Shown here piece by piece: positions 1 to 10,079 of a stretch of DNA of 64,000 nucleotides. Positions within the stretch are counted from its first letter, which is position 1. Every line of letters starts with the position of its first letter. The stretch is from Drechslerella dactyloides (taxonomy: Eukaryota; Ascomycota; Orbiliomycetes; Orbiliales; Orbiliaceae). The notes beneath the pieces are model-generated. The model ran no database searches. It was not told the DNA's origin and saw nothing but the letters and a program-made list of their open reading frames with translations. Location of the stretch: positions 1,054,001 through 1,118,000 of the forward strand of contig JAGTWJ010000019.1 of assembly GCA_020064725.1 (NCBI GenBank). The letters run 5' to 3'. Position numbers and translations under genes: made by a program.

Positions 1-653
1 GAATATATGTGCGAACGAATAGGCCGTTGAAGTTTTCTGCACTAACGGTGAATATTCGACGACTGACTAGGTGCTTCGGAGATAACACGAATCAGGCCAT
101 GGTGCGATTTGGCGTTACACGACCCGAAACACGACAAACCAGCCTAATCGTACCTGCTGTGGAAGTTTATGCGCATATATGCTTGACTCCGATTGACTTT
201 AAGGTACCCCGCCTTATCAGTAGCAGCTAGTCCTTAAGCTAAGTCTGTTGAAATAGCTTATATCTGTTTAAGTTTTCCCGCATGGGAAATTACAAATGCC
301 TATATTTCAGCCCTTTGTGGATCTCCAAAAGCAATGAATTTTATAAGATGCCGTTTATCCGTTCATTTACGCATAAGCCTTCCGACATTCAAGAGATTTT
401 GGTAGAAAACTGAGCTGAAAATCCTATAGCAAAGACATTCACGAATCTTAGTGCTCCACACTATACGTTCTCCTTATTCTACGGCAAGAGCATCCCCAGA
501 AAAGCACTCCCTCGCTTCCTCGAATATCCGCGCAAAATAGCCTTTTGAATCCGAGCCATATTAGCTATATTAGTCCGAAGCTTGGTTGAAATAACGATAC
601 GCGAGGAGGCAGATCTCACAAGAATTATGTTCGAATGGGGCTATCCCTCTACT

Positions 654-1161
654 CTAATTTCCTGTTCCAAAATCAAAATCTCCTTTGGGGAATGCAGAGT
701 CAAAGAGGTCATCATCGATGGCCACCAAGGTCATCGCGATTGTATCAGGGGACTGGCGAGATTGCACTTTCGACAATAGCCAGATAAAACCGCTCTTTTT
801 TGTTATCTCTCTTTGATTCATGTCGTTGATAATATTCATCATAGTATTCCGGTTCGCAGCTGAGAGATTGAGTGCGTCGCTTAGGTCGTGAGGAAATCCA
901 ATTACTTGCTCTCTATCTAAGGGGAAAGCTGTAATGCTAGGAGGACCTTCTTGGCCAGTCGTAGAATTAGGCTCGGGCGGCACAAAGACGACCAGCTGTG
1001 CTGATGCGTAGAACGGAGGGACCCTCGTGAGAAGATCCACGTCCGTTTTAAATTGAGGGCCCTTGACAGATATTAATCAGCTAAGGCTTCAGATTTACTG
1101 GCAGCTATAGCGCTACCACTTCTTAACTTTGAAGCATACTCACCGACGACGAAGTTGCCAT
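654..1161 (-). CDS. Array paralogue A, unknown small protein (141 aa)
   Basis: Model: exon 1 1161-1144 (six codons, MATSSS), GTGAGT intron 1143-1062 (82 nt, GCTGAT before the acceptor), exon 2 1061-654. The main reading frame has no ATG near its beginning (its first start-like codon is GTG), so the upstream mini-exon is needed. The C-terminal half follows the pattern shared by all four neighbours: a hydrophobic-Pro-hydrophobic-acidic stretch (AFPLDRE), then an amphipathic helix with MxxIINDMNQRE, then a W-hydrophobic strand (FIWLLSKVQ), then a terminal strand (DTIAMTLVAI). There is no signal peptide or TM segment, so it is probably cytosolic or nuclear. A TATAAA lies about 20 nt before the ATG. 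I recognise no domain. The splice phase and shared pattern make it very likely a real gene; its function is unknown. Confidence 0.7.
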
Positions 1162-1177
1162 ATTCGGCGATTCACAC

Positions 1178-1187
1178 AATTTATATG
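1178..1187 (-). promoter_or_regulatory. TATA-like box upstream of array paralogue A
   Basis: CATATAAATT on the minus strand, about 20 nt before the proposed ATG at 1161. It is close enough that either the 5' leader is very short or a downstream start is used. Position is the only evidence. Confidence 0.3.
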
Positions 1188-1819
1188 ACGCGAGACACTA
1201 AGTAGGCTTTTAGTGATGTTTAGTCAAATCTAGGTAGTAGGGCGCGATGATGTCTGAGTCAGGAAGTAAGAAGTCTCATGGCAGACGATAAAAGGGATCT
1301 CATAGCATTCAATCTGAATCTAGAAGTTAGAGGAAATATTCCAGAAAAGCACTACAGATCAAGTTTTAAGCCAGCCAGCTCTGGAAGAATGCTATTATCT
1401 CTAGCCAGACCGCTAAGTGGGGTTGCTAGATGCTACCACTAAGCCCATGTGCTCCCCTAATTAACTTCTGCAGCTTGGTAGCGAGCTTTGATGCATCTAG
1501 CAAAGTCTCGCATGTCCACATACAAAAACCGTTGAGAACCGTAAACAGATAAGGAAAAGCAGAGCCCCGCAAGGCGTAAGAGAATGAGGACAATATGTGC
1601 AATGCAGTGCTCTGATGCATATGCCTTTCAACAAAGGATTTCCGTATCCGCCATCAACGCCTGTCTCGAGACTAAGAATATAATAATGGTCTTGTGGCTG
1701 GCGTGCAACCTGTCGACACGATCATCAGCTGAGATCTCATCTAGATACCAACATCAGGTATGCGATCTCAAAATGCAGGTACTGACCTCAATTTCTGCTC
1801 GCTTATTTACTTTGAAGTT

Positions 1820-2267
1820 TCACTCAGAGCTGATGTGTGCAACTTCCAAGACCAGCGCAAGAGTGTCATCAGGGCCGTTGTATTCGATTCCCGCCAAAAC
1901 CCAAACATAGCCCCTATCCATCTCCCTTTCCTGCTCGTTGACCTTTTGAACAATTTCCATTGCTCTTAGCATCATTTTATTCGGGGCCTGTACGATGTTC
2001 TTTATATCGAGAACAGTGCGAGGTATCGTCTCTTTGCTCAGGAGGCAAGAGGTAGGAGCAAAGCTGTCTAAAGCTGGCGTGTCCGGTGTATCAAGAATCA
2101 AAAGTCCTGGAGAGTTAGGTGTGACGAATTCCAGAGGGAATACCATGTCCCCGTGCCCGTTCCAGCCCTTCTTGAAATTTTCAAGTTGTTAGCCTGGGGC
2201 AGCTGGGCCACTGGTCACCGATGTCCTTAGACAAGCTAGGATATATGTATGTACTCACCCCAGACAT
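1820..2267 (-). CDS. Array paralogue B, unknown small protein (119 aa)
   Basis: Model: exon 1 2267-2259 (MSG), GTGAGT intron 2258-2171 (88 nt, branch GCTAACA about 20 nt before the acceptor TTTCAAG), exon 2 2170-1820. Both junctions are phase 0. The N-terminal FPLEF matches FPLDF in paralogue C. The conserved core is present: a helix with MEIVQKVNEQERE, then YVWVLAGIE, then DDTLALVLEV. The equivalent of the LPIDEG segment is degenerate here (LLSKETIP). No signal peptide, TM segment or cysteine pattern. It runs in the same direction as A, C and D and starts 1,106 bp from A. Function unknown. Confidence 0.7.
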
Positions 2268-2808
2268 CGTTGTCAGATCTGTAGATACAAAGCTGCGTGC
2301 AGTATAGGAGGCTGGAGGTTAGGTGACGGGCTAGTGATGAGGCGCGGCAGGGTGGCGTATGGATTAGAAACTGATATGTCGATTGTGGATAGTATACAAG
2401 TGGGTTGGTACCCTAGAGCAACGCTGGTAACCCTTCCAGGCCGGAAGAACAACACGACGCCATGTTAGGCCGCTGCGCATACCCATAAGTGACCCTCTAG
2501 AAACACTCCTTCTCACCAGTGATCACCTAACTAGGCTTTCAGTACTTGGTAGCGACCTTATACTGAGCAAAGAGGCTCAGGGACTCATGTGGAACGGTAA
2601 ACAATATAACAAGGTACATGATGCTATCCCCAGGACATGACCGGTTCCCTTAATAATTTCCGTTCGAAAGCACTAGATCAAGACTATTGGACTTTAGTTA
2701 GCCCACATGCGCAGCAAGGTTTATATCCAAGACCAGTGCGCCCTCTTCGTCTGCACTACACATCAATATTCCTCCTCGGGCGAACATCTGTAAATGGAAA
2801 GCTAGTAG

Positions 2809-3262
2809 CTACGCCGGCTCCTCAACGGCTTTGATGATCGTCAAAATGTGTCCACCTTGGAGAAACTGCACATTAGCTAGGACCCGCTTCCAACCAGTCT
2901 TGAGCTGAGCCTCCCGTTCATTGAGCTTATTCATCACTTCGATTACTGCCTCAAGACCGTAGTATGGTAGGACGGACAAGACCCCGACTTTGAAGCTGCC
3001 GGGTGTCACTGCACCTTCTTCGAGAGGGACAACTGCTACCTTGAACGGATCCCATCTTTGGCCGGTGTCCTGACTGTAGTGTATCACCATGTATGGATCG
3101 TAAAAATCCAGGGGAAATTTATCGATTCCTGCAGGCTATTTTTCATCAACGCGTCATACAACCTGTTAGCTCAAGCCCTCCGGTTATATATATAAATATT
3201 CTGTTACGGTTATATCCAAATGGCATGCATGCACAGCTTAGAAGAATACGTACTTCAGACAT
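2809..3262 (-). CDS. Array paralogue C, unknown small protein (111 aa)
   Basis: Model: exon 1 3262-3254 (MSE), GTACGT intron 3253-3136 (118 nt, with CTAAC about 30 nt before AATAG), exon 2 3135-2809, phase 0. An alternative is translation from the in-frame ATG at 3090 without the first exon. The array pattern is clear: KFPLDFYDP near the N-terminus, VVPLEEGAVTPGS, helix VIEVMNKLNERE, then WKRVLANVQ and a final ILTIIKAVEE. This copy and D share the most complete (L/V)P(L/I)(D/E)EG(S/A)(L/V)TP motif, which suggests it is under constraint. Function unknown. Confidence 0.68.
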
Positions 3263-3575
3263 GACCGATCAGTCTCACGCAGTAGATATACTCAGCGTAG
3301 CAGTGATGGATGGTAGTATTTCTTAACGGGAAAAAACGTTTCAGAGTATACTCGTTTTCAAACGTTGATAGATAACAGACAATCACTGTCAAGTGAGGAT
3401 GTAGATGAGTATGAAGTCAGAGGCCACACATCAGCTCTGAAGCCTGAAGCTCTCCTTTATAAAGGGGGTATTTCTACTTCCAGAAGGATCTTGCTCTTCT
3501 TATAAACGACTATGGATGTGCAGGTTATTCTCGGCCCATCTCTGAGGTGTAAATATCAGAGCCCCCGCGGGAGCT

Positions 3576-3809
3576 CTACAGCTTGAGCACAACTTCTCGC
3601 GCGTCAAGGTAGATTCTGGAAATATCACCGTAGCATTGATTCGAAGACGAACCCCGCCATTTGAGCTTCGGTATGTCCTCTACAGAAAGAACATTCCAGT
3701 CGGGGTAAGAATGTCTCGATATCATCGGCAAGCATACAATGTTTGTGATACCGATATCGCGATAGGCAAGTAGACTGCTAAATACAGCGTGGAAAAAGAT
3801 AATAAGCAA
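3576..3809 (-). pseudogene. Possible decayed kinase-like fragment between paralogues C and D
   Basis: An open frame contains LSVEDIPKLKWRG, then GDISRIYLDAREVVLKL, then TAG. The order glycine, beta strand, and V-L-K-L resembles the N-lobe of fungal orphan kinase/APH-type proteins, where a lysine follows a hydrophobic strand. After the TAG the same frame continues as GGSDIYTSEMGRE and meets TAA, TAG and more stops. No start ATG or splice signal convinced me. It could be a broken gene or chance; it is not related to the flanking array. The kinase reading is inference from a short motif only. Confidence 0.22.
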
Positions 3810-4032
3810 TATATTGTTAAAGATTTCTGTCAGATATATATAGCGGAACCGCCGAACTAGAACCAGATATCGCTAGATCTCATTAAGGTTGTCTTTGTAA
3901 GAAACATGTATGCACCGACGATGTAACAATGCCACCATAATTTGGATATCACTCTGCTTTGTACAGATAATTGTCTGCCAAAACTTTGCGCCCATTCAGG
4001 AAGTGACTGTAAAGGTCGGCAAAGCTCCGGTC

Positions 4033-4530
4033 TCAAGCAGGTTTACACGGAACCGGCCTCACGACAATCTGAAAGCCGCCAACATAATCATTCTCAGTCA
4101 CCATAGCCCCCGAAAGAATCCAATGGCAAGGTTTGCATGTGCGTTCCTGCGACTCGCTCGAAGTGTCGTTATGTCTCCCATTCAAATCCGCCATGATCTT
4201 CTGAATAGCGCGCATCTTGAAGTCCGCCATTTTAACGATGAGTTTCGCGTCGACAGAGTACGGTGTCAGCGACCCTTCGTCGATAGGGAGAGCATCGACA
4301 TGTATGGTATACGGCGCTGCGTAATGGCCGCTGCTCTCGACGTTGCAGATTAGCAGGTATGATGCGAAGCTAGCGAGATCCGGGGGCGCGTCTTCTGGTG
4401 TGTATGTATAGGTGGATTTGGACTGTATCCCGTTCGCACCATGGAGAGATATTTCACAGGGTGGCAACGTTAATTCGGGTGACTGCACTTAGAAAGGCAT
4501 TGTTGGCTAATTCAAACGTACCGACGGCAT
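4033..4530 (-). CDS. Array paralogue D, unknown small protein (152 aa)
   Basis: Model: exon 1 4530-4522 (MPS), GTACGT intron 4521-4483 (only 39 nt, ending GTGCAG), exon 2 4482-4033, phase 0. The main frame has no early ATG (GTG at its beginning, TAA just upstream), so the mini-exon is required. The core motif is DALPIDEGSLTP, then IQKIMADLNGR, then CHWILSGAM and a terminal FQIVVRPV strand. Unlike its siblings it carries about 12 extra residues between the helix and the W-strand (NDTSSESQERTCK) and a longer N-terminal half. Putative TATA (TATTTAAA) is about 20 nt upstream. Function unknown. Confidence 0.7.
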
Positions 4531-4547
4531 TTTGGTCGCGTGCTCTA

Positions 4548-4556
4548 TTTTAAATA
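4548..4556 (-). promoter_or_regulatory. TATA-like box upstream of array paralogue D
   Basis: TATTTAAA on the minus strand, about 20 nt before the proposed ATG at 4530, placed like the box upstream of paralogue A. Confidence 0.3.
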
Positions 4557-5463
4557 CGGGTCGGCGGCGGTTAGTAGCAGGGGCCCTGGGTCTGCATTTA
4601 AGTTGGTATCTTCGTAGTGAGCGATATATCGATATCGCGCGATGGAGGCGTGGTCTTGAAGTCTCTGCAGCTCTGGAAGGGCCAACGGGAGGGGAAACCG
4701 GAGGGCTTGCAGCAATATATACTACCTAGGTGCTTTATATCCGTACAGTATATATAGGAGCATTGATGGCAGCAAGGATCTGCCAAGCTGACTGTGCCTT
4801 ACCACTGCATCGTTGATATGCATCGATGCATGGATGAAACTTTGAGCAATCACGTAGCCTTGCGATCAGCCAGCCTAAAAAAATATTCCAGGTGCAAAGG
4901 TACTCGCGGTCTCGTAAATATCGAGTGAAAGCTGTCCTTGCTTGTTCTCATACCTCTGAGCTCTTCGACCAATGCATTATGGAAGGGTGGCCTCCAGATC
5001 GATGTATATATATATTGCCCTAGTACGTTAGTCTCGTAAACTAGGCCCTTCGTAAAACAGACCCTCCCTTGGAACTGTGTGGGTTTGCCTTGCGAAACCA
5101 TAGGTTGATTCTTGATATCTTTGATTTGACCGATTGATTCGAATATTCGCCGACCAGTTGCAGCTGTAGTAGATAGACAAATACAATACAAGAACAATAA
5201 CAACCATCCGCCGCCATCCATCAATAGATCGCACGCAACATAGCTAGCTAGTTTACACAGACATAAAAAGCAACATCGCAGACATGACATCGATCCCAAA
5301 GATTCCTTCATCAAAAACATAGACAAAATAACACAAACATCGCGAAAAACAATCTCAACATACTTAAGTAGATATAACCATTCATAAAGGAAGAGAAAAG
5401 AGGAACAGCCAACTGTACTTTTTCGCAACCAAACCAATCGCAGCGCAGTACATCCCGTCATCT
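4557..5463. other. Non-coding, AT-rich interval
   Basis: I see only short overlapping frames in biased sequence. The long minus-strand frame at 4850-5461 is rich in Leu/Cys/Phe, lacks gene-like composition, and has no splice or start context. No repeat or RNA gene recognised. Confidence 0.4.
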
Positions 5464-5694
5464 CTATAAAATTACATCATCATCCGTACCACCGCTCATC
5501 CGCTCCCTCTCCAGACTCGCGCCTCTCCTCCCCGTCGTCCGCACGCTGCGTCTCCGCTGCGGCGTCGTATCCGTCGATGTGGATTTCGCGCTGCCGGCTT
5601 CACCTCGGTAACTATCGCGTTCCGGCGAGACGTGCGATGCTCGCCCTTTGCCCTTTGAATTCGATCGGGAGACGGCAGCGGGGTCGGGTTGCAT
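5464..5694 (-). CDS. Possible small Ser/Arg-rich protein (76 aa)
   Basis: The frame from the ATG at 5694 gives a Ser/Thr/Lys/Arg-rich peptide (SKGKGRASH, then TPQRRRSVRTTGRRG) ending in an acidic/hydrophobic tail DDDVIL. A second frame begins at a better-placed ATG at 5723 (MPPKIKTTSP) and overlaps most of the same DNA, ending at TGA about 5496. I cannot tell which, if either, is translated. It lies about 175 bp beyond the stop of the coiled-coil gene and could be part of its 3' UTR. No domain recognised; composition suggests a disordered nuclear or RNA-associated peptide if it is real. Confidence 0.28.
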   Translation of the reverse strand: MQPDPAAVSRSNSKGKGRASHVSPERDSYRGEAGSAKSTSTDTTPQRRRSVRTTGRRGASLERERMSGGTDDDVIL

Positions 5695-5868
5695 GTGGGA
5701 GATGTAGTCTTGATCTTGGGCGGCATTTTAGCATTACATCGTATCAATCGTATCGAATATTCATGACATTTTAAAAACAAGTAACATGCGGAAACAAGCT
5801 ACAGGATTGCGGCGATCAATATGGTGTTTTATTTGGAGAGCAGGTAGAATATGGTATATAGAGGGCAG

Positions 5869-7314
5869 TTAGAAGAACTCCGCTGTGGGATCTTCATCGA
5901 ACTCCTCGTCAAGGTCCATGTGACGAGGGGACCTTGGTGCCTTGTGTTTTGCCGTCCCGTTTGTGGGGCGCTGGTGGGAGACTATATGTTCTGCAGAAAT
6001 AGAATAAGAACAGGAACAGCAGCCGACGAAGGGCAGGGTTGAATGGAGTCAACCGTCCATTATACAGAGGGCGATATGCACGAGAGGCCACAGTCGGTGA
6101 GGACCAAAAACGAGGAGCAAAAGTGTGTGTTTAAGAATTATTCGGCTTACCTCCACGGGCTGCCGCTTCTGCCATCCGCAGTCTATCCTCCAGATGGGAT
6201 ATGGTCTTCTGCTGCTCGTAGTACAGCCGCTTGACCTTGTCGTACTTGAGCTTCAGGATCTCCTGGGGATAATCGGAGCCGGTCGAGTTGTGCGCGGTTC
6301 CGGACACCCGCTTGTCGCGGACGCCGTTCGTGACGGCCTGAGCCTGCAGTTTCGCGACCTCGTCTTCAAGATCCTTGATGCGGTTCTGCAGGTTCTCGCG
6401 GTCCTGCCGTGCTTCGTCCCGCTCGAGGAGGGCGTCCTGGCGGTCCTGGATTGCGTCTTCCTTGTCCTTGTCTAGCGCGTCTCGCTCTTGGAGGAGGTCC
6501 TCGCGTTCCTGGATGACGGCATCGCGCTCTTGCTCGGCGATTTCGCGTTGGTGGATTAATGCTTCGCGGTCTTTGATTGTTTCTTGGAGTTCCTCTGAGA
6601 GGGTGTTCCGTTCCTTCGCTAGGATTTCGAGGTCACGGTTGAGCTCTGTGCCTTCTTCCTTGAGGGCATCGATCTCCTTTGCGAATTCGTCGGCGTCCGC
6701 TCGGAGGGCTTCGTTCTCCTTGACGAGTTCCTCGATCTGAGTTTCCTTTTGGAAGTAGAGTTTTTTGACCTTGTTGTACTTTGTCGTCAGGGTCTCCAGC
6801 TCCAGCAGGGTGTTCGGGTCTGGCACCGGTGGTCGTGAGAGTAGCTGGTCGGACGTCGAAAGTTAGCATTAAGCTCGATTGAGAGTCTATAGCGTAGATC
6901 GACTCCGGAAGTGGATAGAGCGGGTTTGTGTAACCGTACCTCTTGGTTTTCCGTCCTCAGATCCGCCTGTTCTTTCAACAGGCCGGCGAGCTTGCCTTCC
7001 AGCTTGCGGAATTCGGCCATAATGCCCATCAGGTAGTCTGCAGCCGGCGATATGTCCTCCTGTGGCTCCGGCTCCGGTTCGGGGAGGACCTCGTGGACCG
7101 GTGGAGCCGGTGCTGCTTCGGACAGCTCCTCGTCTTGGTCCTGCATTTCTTCATCTTCGTCCTCCAGCGGCGGCGGCTGGTACACCTGCCGTCCCGACTG
7201 CTCTGCGATGCCGACGCCCGATGCGGTGTCCTCTGTCGGGGCGGTGGACAGACGGTGCGGGTCCGGCGTTTCCGACGTTGCGACGTCCGGGACTGATTCG
7301 GTAGCGGTAGCCAT
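5869..7314 (-). CDS. Long coiled-coil protein (396 aa)
   Basis: Model: exon 1 7314-6940, intron 6939-6846 (94 nt, branch GCTAAC), exon 2 6844-6151 starting at 6844 after the AG at 6845, intron 6150-5991 (160 nt, GTAAGC...CTGCAG), exon 3 5990-5869; frames join exactly. Residues 1-90 are acidic and Pro-rich (EDEDEEMQDQDEE). Residues 95-125 start the helix. Residues about 132-350 are an almost continuous coiled coil rich in Glu, Arg, Asp and Gln (repeats of QERDAL, DREAL). Two similar motifs, KYNKVKKLYFQ (147-157) and KYDKVKRLYYEQ (325-336), bracket it. The C-terminus is acidic (DLDEEFDEDPTAEFF). It probably acts as a scaffold or dimerising protein; no enzyme domain. The start is the first in-frame ATG; the frame stays open upstream to about 7790 without an ATG. 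Confidence 0.82.
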
Positions 7315-9106
7315 CAGGGGCGTGACGGCCGTGCTAGCGGTTCCTCCGGCCGATGAGGTTGAGTTGCGACGGATGCGAATTCTCACAACACGTGGTTGGC
7401 CGGAAGCTGCCGAACCTGTCGAGCGATTCCGGTGAGAGGACGAGCGATGATGCTGGCGCGAGGAGGGGAGCGGCGGCGTGGGTAGCTCGAGGAGATCGGA
7501 GCGGCGGCGGTGGGCGCGGAGGATGATGGAGCGACCGGTCGACGTCGCCCGATGGTCTGCCGCGGAGGGCGAGGCGGTCGGCGGGTGTCGTGACCTGGGG
7601 CTCGAGCTGACGGACGCCGACGCAGAAACCGGACGCGACGATTGGCTGCGGGCGCCGGAGAGGTGGACTCGAACGACTAGTCCGCCCGGCCGTGACAAAA
7701 CAGGCGTCTGGGAGACCAACTCGCCTACGGGAGGAATCTGTCGTCGGGCAGCTGGTGATATGGAAGGAGAAGGGAGGCTGAGAATCGGCTCTCACGAATC
7801 GCAGACGGAAGAAGACTTCTTGAAGACAAGATAACGAAAAAGACAACGGGGCAGACGCAATCAACGCCTAGCGATCACGCACGCAGGGGAAAGGAGAGGG
7901 AAATTACCAGCGGCCTGGCGACATGGAAGGATTCCTGGGGGTTGGCCCACAGCTCACGGACAGGCGACCGGGGCGGCAGACGAGGGACGTGGACGTCTAA
8001 TGAAATAACGTGAGGGGACGGCTGTTATTTCGCTCGAGCGCTCTGGATGCACCACTAGCAAGTGTCCTAGCGGGAGCTTGCGATCATGTCTGGCGAAGAG
8101 CTTGGGCGGGCGGAGTCGGGGATGGCGCGAGGTTTTGGCGATGTAGCAGCAGTCGAGCGATTACTCTGCGGTGAGATGACGGGCGTACTGTAATATGTCT
8201 GTCTATTGAAGGTCGAGGTCGAGATTAAAGAAAATTCGGCAGCTTTTCTCGCTGTCGCAAAATATAAATATCTTGCCTGATCGGTGAGCGTAACTGCTGC
8301 GGGCTGCAGGTGCGGACGGGGTCCAAATTACGGTGGTTGGCTCGGCCAGCTGACCGGCTGCATGGACGTATGCACCGCATCGCCACACGCGACCGGGGAG
8401 CCACAGCCATTGTCTGGCCATTGTCTGGATGAAAGCAAAGCGATGCCTGCTGTGGCGATGCCGAGAGCTCCCTGGATCAGGCGGGTGCCGCTGTGGGCCG
8501 CGATCACATCCCTGCATTCTGTTTGGCATTGATAGCGGCGGGAGGAAAAGCGAGAAAGGTGGCGTGGTGCACATCACGGAACGTTGGTAACTATTACGAC
8601 TATGGTACAGCAGCTTCAGAATGTGAAGGCGTTCGCAAACGTCGCTCGAAGTGCGAAATGTAGTATCAAAGAGCAACGGACGAAAGACAAGAATGAACGA
8701 TGCATCGCGATGTAGTAGCGTAACGTAACGTAACATGGTAACGCCGTAGGACCAATCCCGCCTCCTCCCACCCTCATACCGTGACCGCTGTATTGCTTGC
8801 ACATTTATCGAATCCCCGTGGACCAACCAAAAAAAACGCAGTTCATACGCCTCTCCCTTGTACAAAGATATACCCGCCCGCATTGAATAACTTTTTTCCC
8901 CCGAGCATTAAAATGATAATATATGTATAGCTGAAGTGTGGTGAAAGAAAAATCGTAAAGTGCCCGTGATCGAGTCGAAGGGGCGTCTAAGGTAAGTCGA
9001 AAACGAGTGCGTCGCTAATCCAATCCAACGCTGCAAGTGTATAGCGATTTTAGGCCTTCGGACTGGCGACTTTGTAAAATCCGGTCAACGCGCGGAAAGC
9101 GTCTTT
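7315..9106. other. GC-rich leader/intergenic region
   Basis: The part next to the coiled-coil gene (to about 7860) is open in more than one minus-strand frame and Ser/Arg/Pro-rich. It could be a 5' UTR or a missed N-terminal exon. Beyond it I see no gene: the 8203-8883 minus frame has an unlikely composition. A short direct repeat, (CGTAA) about four times, lies near 8710-8732. Confidence 0.4.
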
Positions 9107-10079
9107 CTAAAAGGTCAAATGCCAGGACTCGGCACCGGTGTGTTCGGCAGCTGGCAGCTGGAAGTCGTCGAGGTTGTCCGGCAGGCTGTCCAGCGTCAGG
9201 CTGCTGATGTCCAAGCTAGGCTCTCGCTTCCACCAGGTGATGTCCTGAAGATGAGGATCCTCTTGAATCGACATTGGAGCAGCAGCAGCCTCCACGGACT
9301 CCGTCGGATTCAAAGGGCGTGGCATATTCAGCGGCTGCACCCCAACTGCCGCCGTACCCGCATCCGACGACTCACTCTCCAGAAGCAACGTCGGCTGCGT
9401 CATCGCCGCCGCTGTCGCCGTCGTCCAGAATTTATGAAGCACGAGTTCCGCGAACGGGTCAGGAGCACCCAGACCCAGCACCGTAAACCGTAGAAAATTC
9501 AGGCCGCGATTTCGATTCCTGCCGAACAGTTGCAGCCGTCTCGCATGATGCAATGCCTTTAACGGAGAAAGTGGGAACCGCGTGGCCAGCTTCCTGACCG
9601 CGATCCGCCGAGCGAGGAGCGTTCCGGACGAAGTCGTCCTCGAGGGCTCCGACGCCTGGATTTTATTCTTCAGCCGGTCGATGGCGGCGGCGGATGTGGT
9701 GGCAATTCTGCCCGCAGAATACGAGTACTGCTGCTGGAAGATCATGGATATCTCCTGAAGACGGTCGAGCACCGCCCGCCGGTGGAGGTTCGGGATGGAT
9801 AGCGACAGTTGCGTGGTCTCGTACCGCTAGAACCGTCGAGAAGAAAGGGTATCACGTCAGCTGGACCGGTTCGTAGGAGTATAGCGCGCCGTAGCGGATC
9901 TCGGGTGCATCACGAGCGAGAAAATGAAATGCACGACGTGCAACCGACAGGGAACTCTCGACGACTGATAACGCAGCTCGATCCCAGAGTTCAAGAATCA
10001 CGCCGGGGAGTTGAATAGTTACCTGGGAAGAGAGCGGAACCCGCAGGGGGAATAGATCCGCAGGCGGAACGGACGACAT
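9107..10079 (-). CDS. Unknown protein with amphipathic N-terminal helices (258 aa)
   Basis: Model: exon 1 10079-10023 (19 codons, from ATG with a purine-poor but acceptable context), intron 10022-9827 (196 nt, CAG/GTAACT donor, AGCTGAC then a pyrimidine run before GGTTCTAG), exon 2 9826-9107. Exon 1 ends VPLSSQ and joins RYETTQLSLSIPNLHRRAVL in frame. Residues about 35-75 look helical (RLQEISMIFQQQYSY, AAAIDRLKNKIQ). A basic middle (RRIAVRKLATRF, FGRNRNRGLNF) follows. The last 90 residues are acidic and Pro/Ser-rich (SLDISSLTLDSLPDNLDDF), like a disordered or activation-type tail. No domain recognised. The unspliced frame runs into the intron and stops at TGA 9852. Confidence 0.65.

Noticed and set aside
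4850..5461. 203-codon minus-strand open frame
   Set aside because: Extremely Leu/Cys/Phe-rich, no ATG/Kozak support, no splice signals; typical of chance openness in AT-rich DNA.
7334..7864. 176-codon minus frame overlapping the coiled-coil gene leader
   Set aside because: Ser/Pro/Arg-rich and in a different frame from the proven exon; no donor links it to the gene in phase.
8203..8883. 226-codon minus-strand open frame
   Set aside because: Unlike a protein in composition (many Arg/His/Cys clusters), no recognisable motif and several competing frames.
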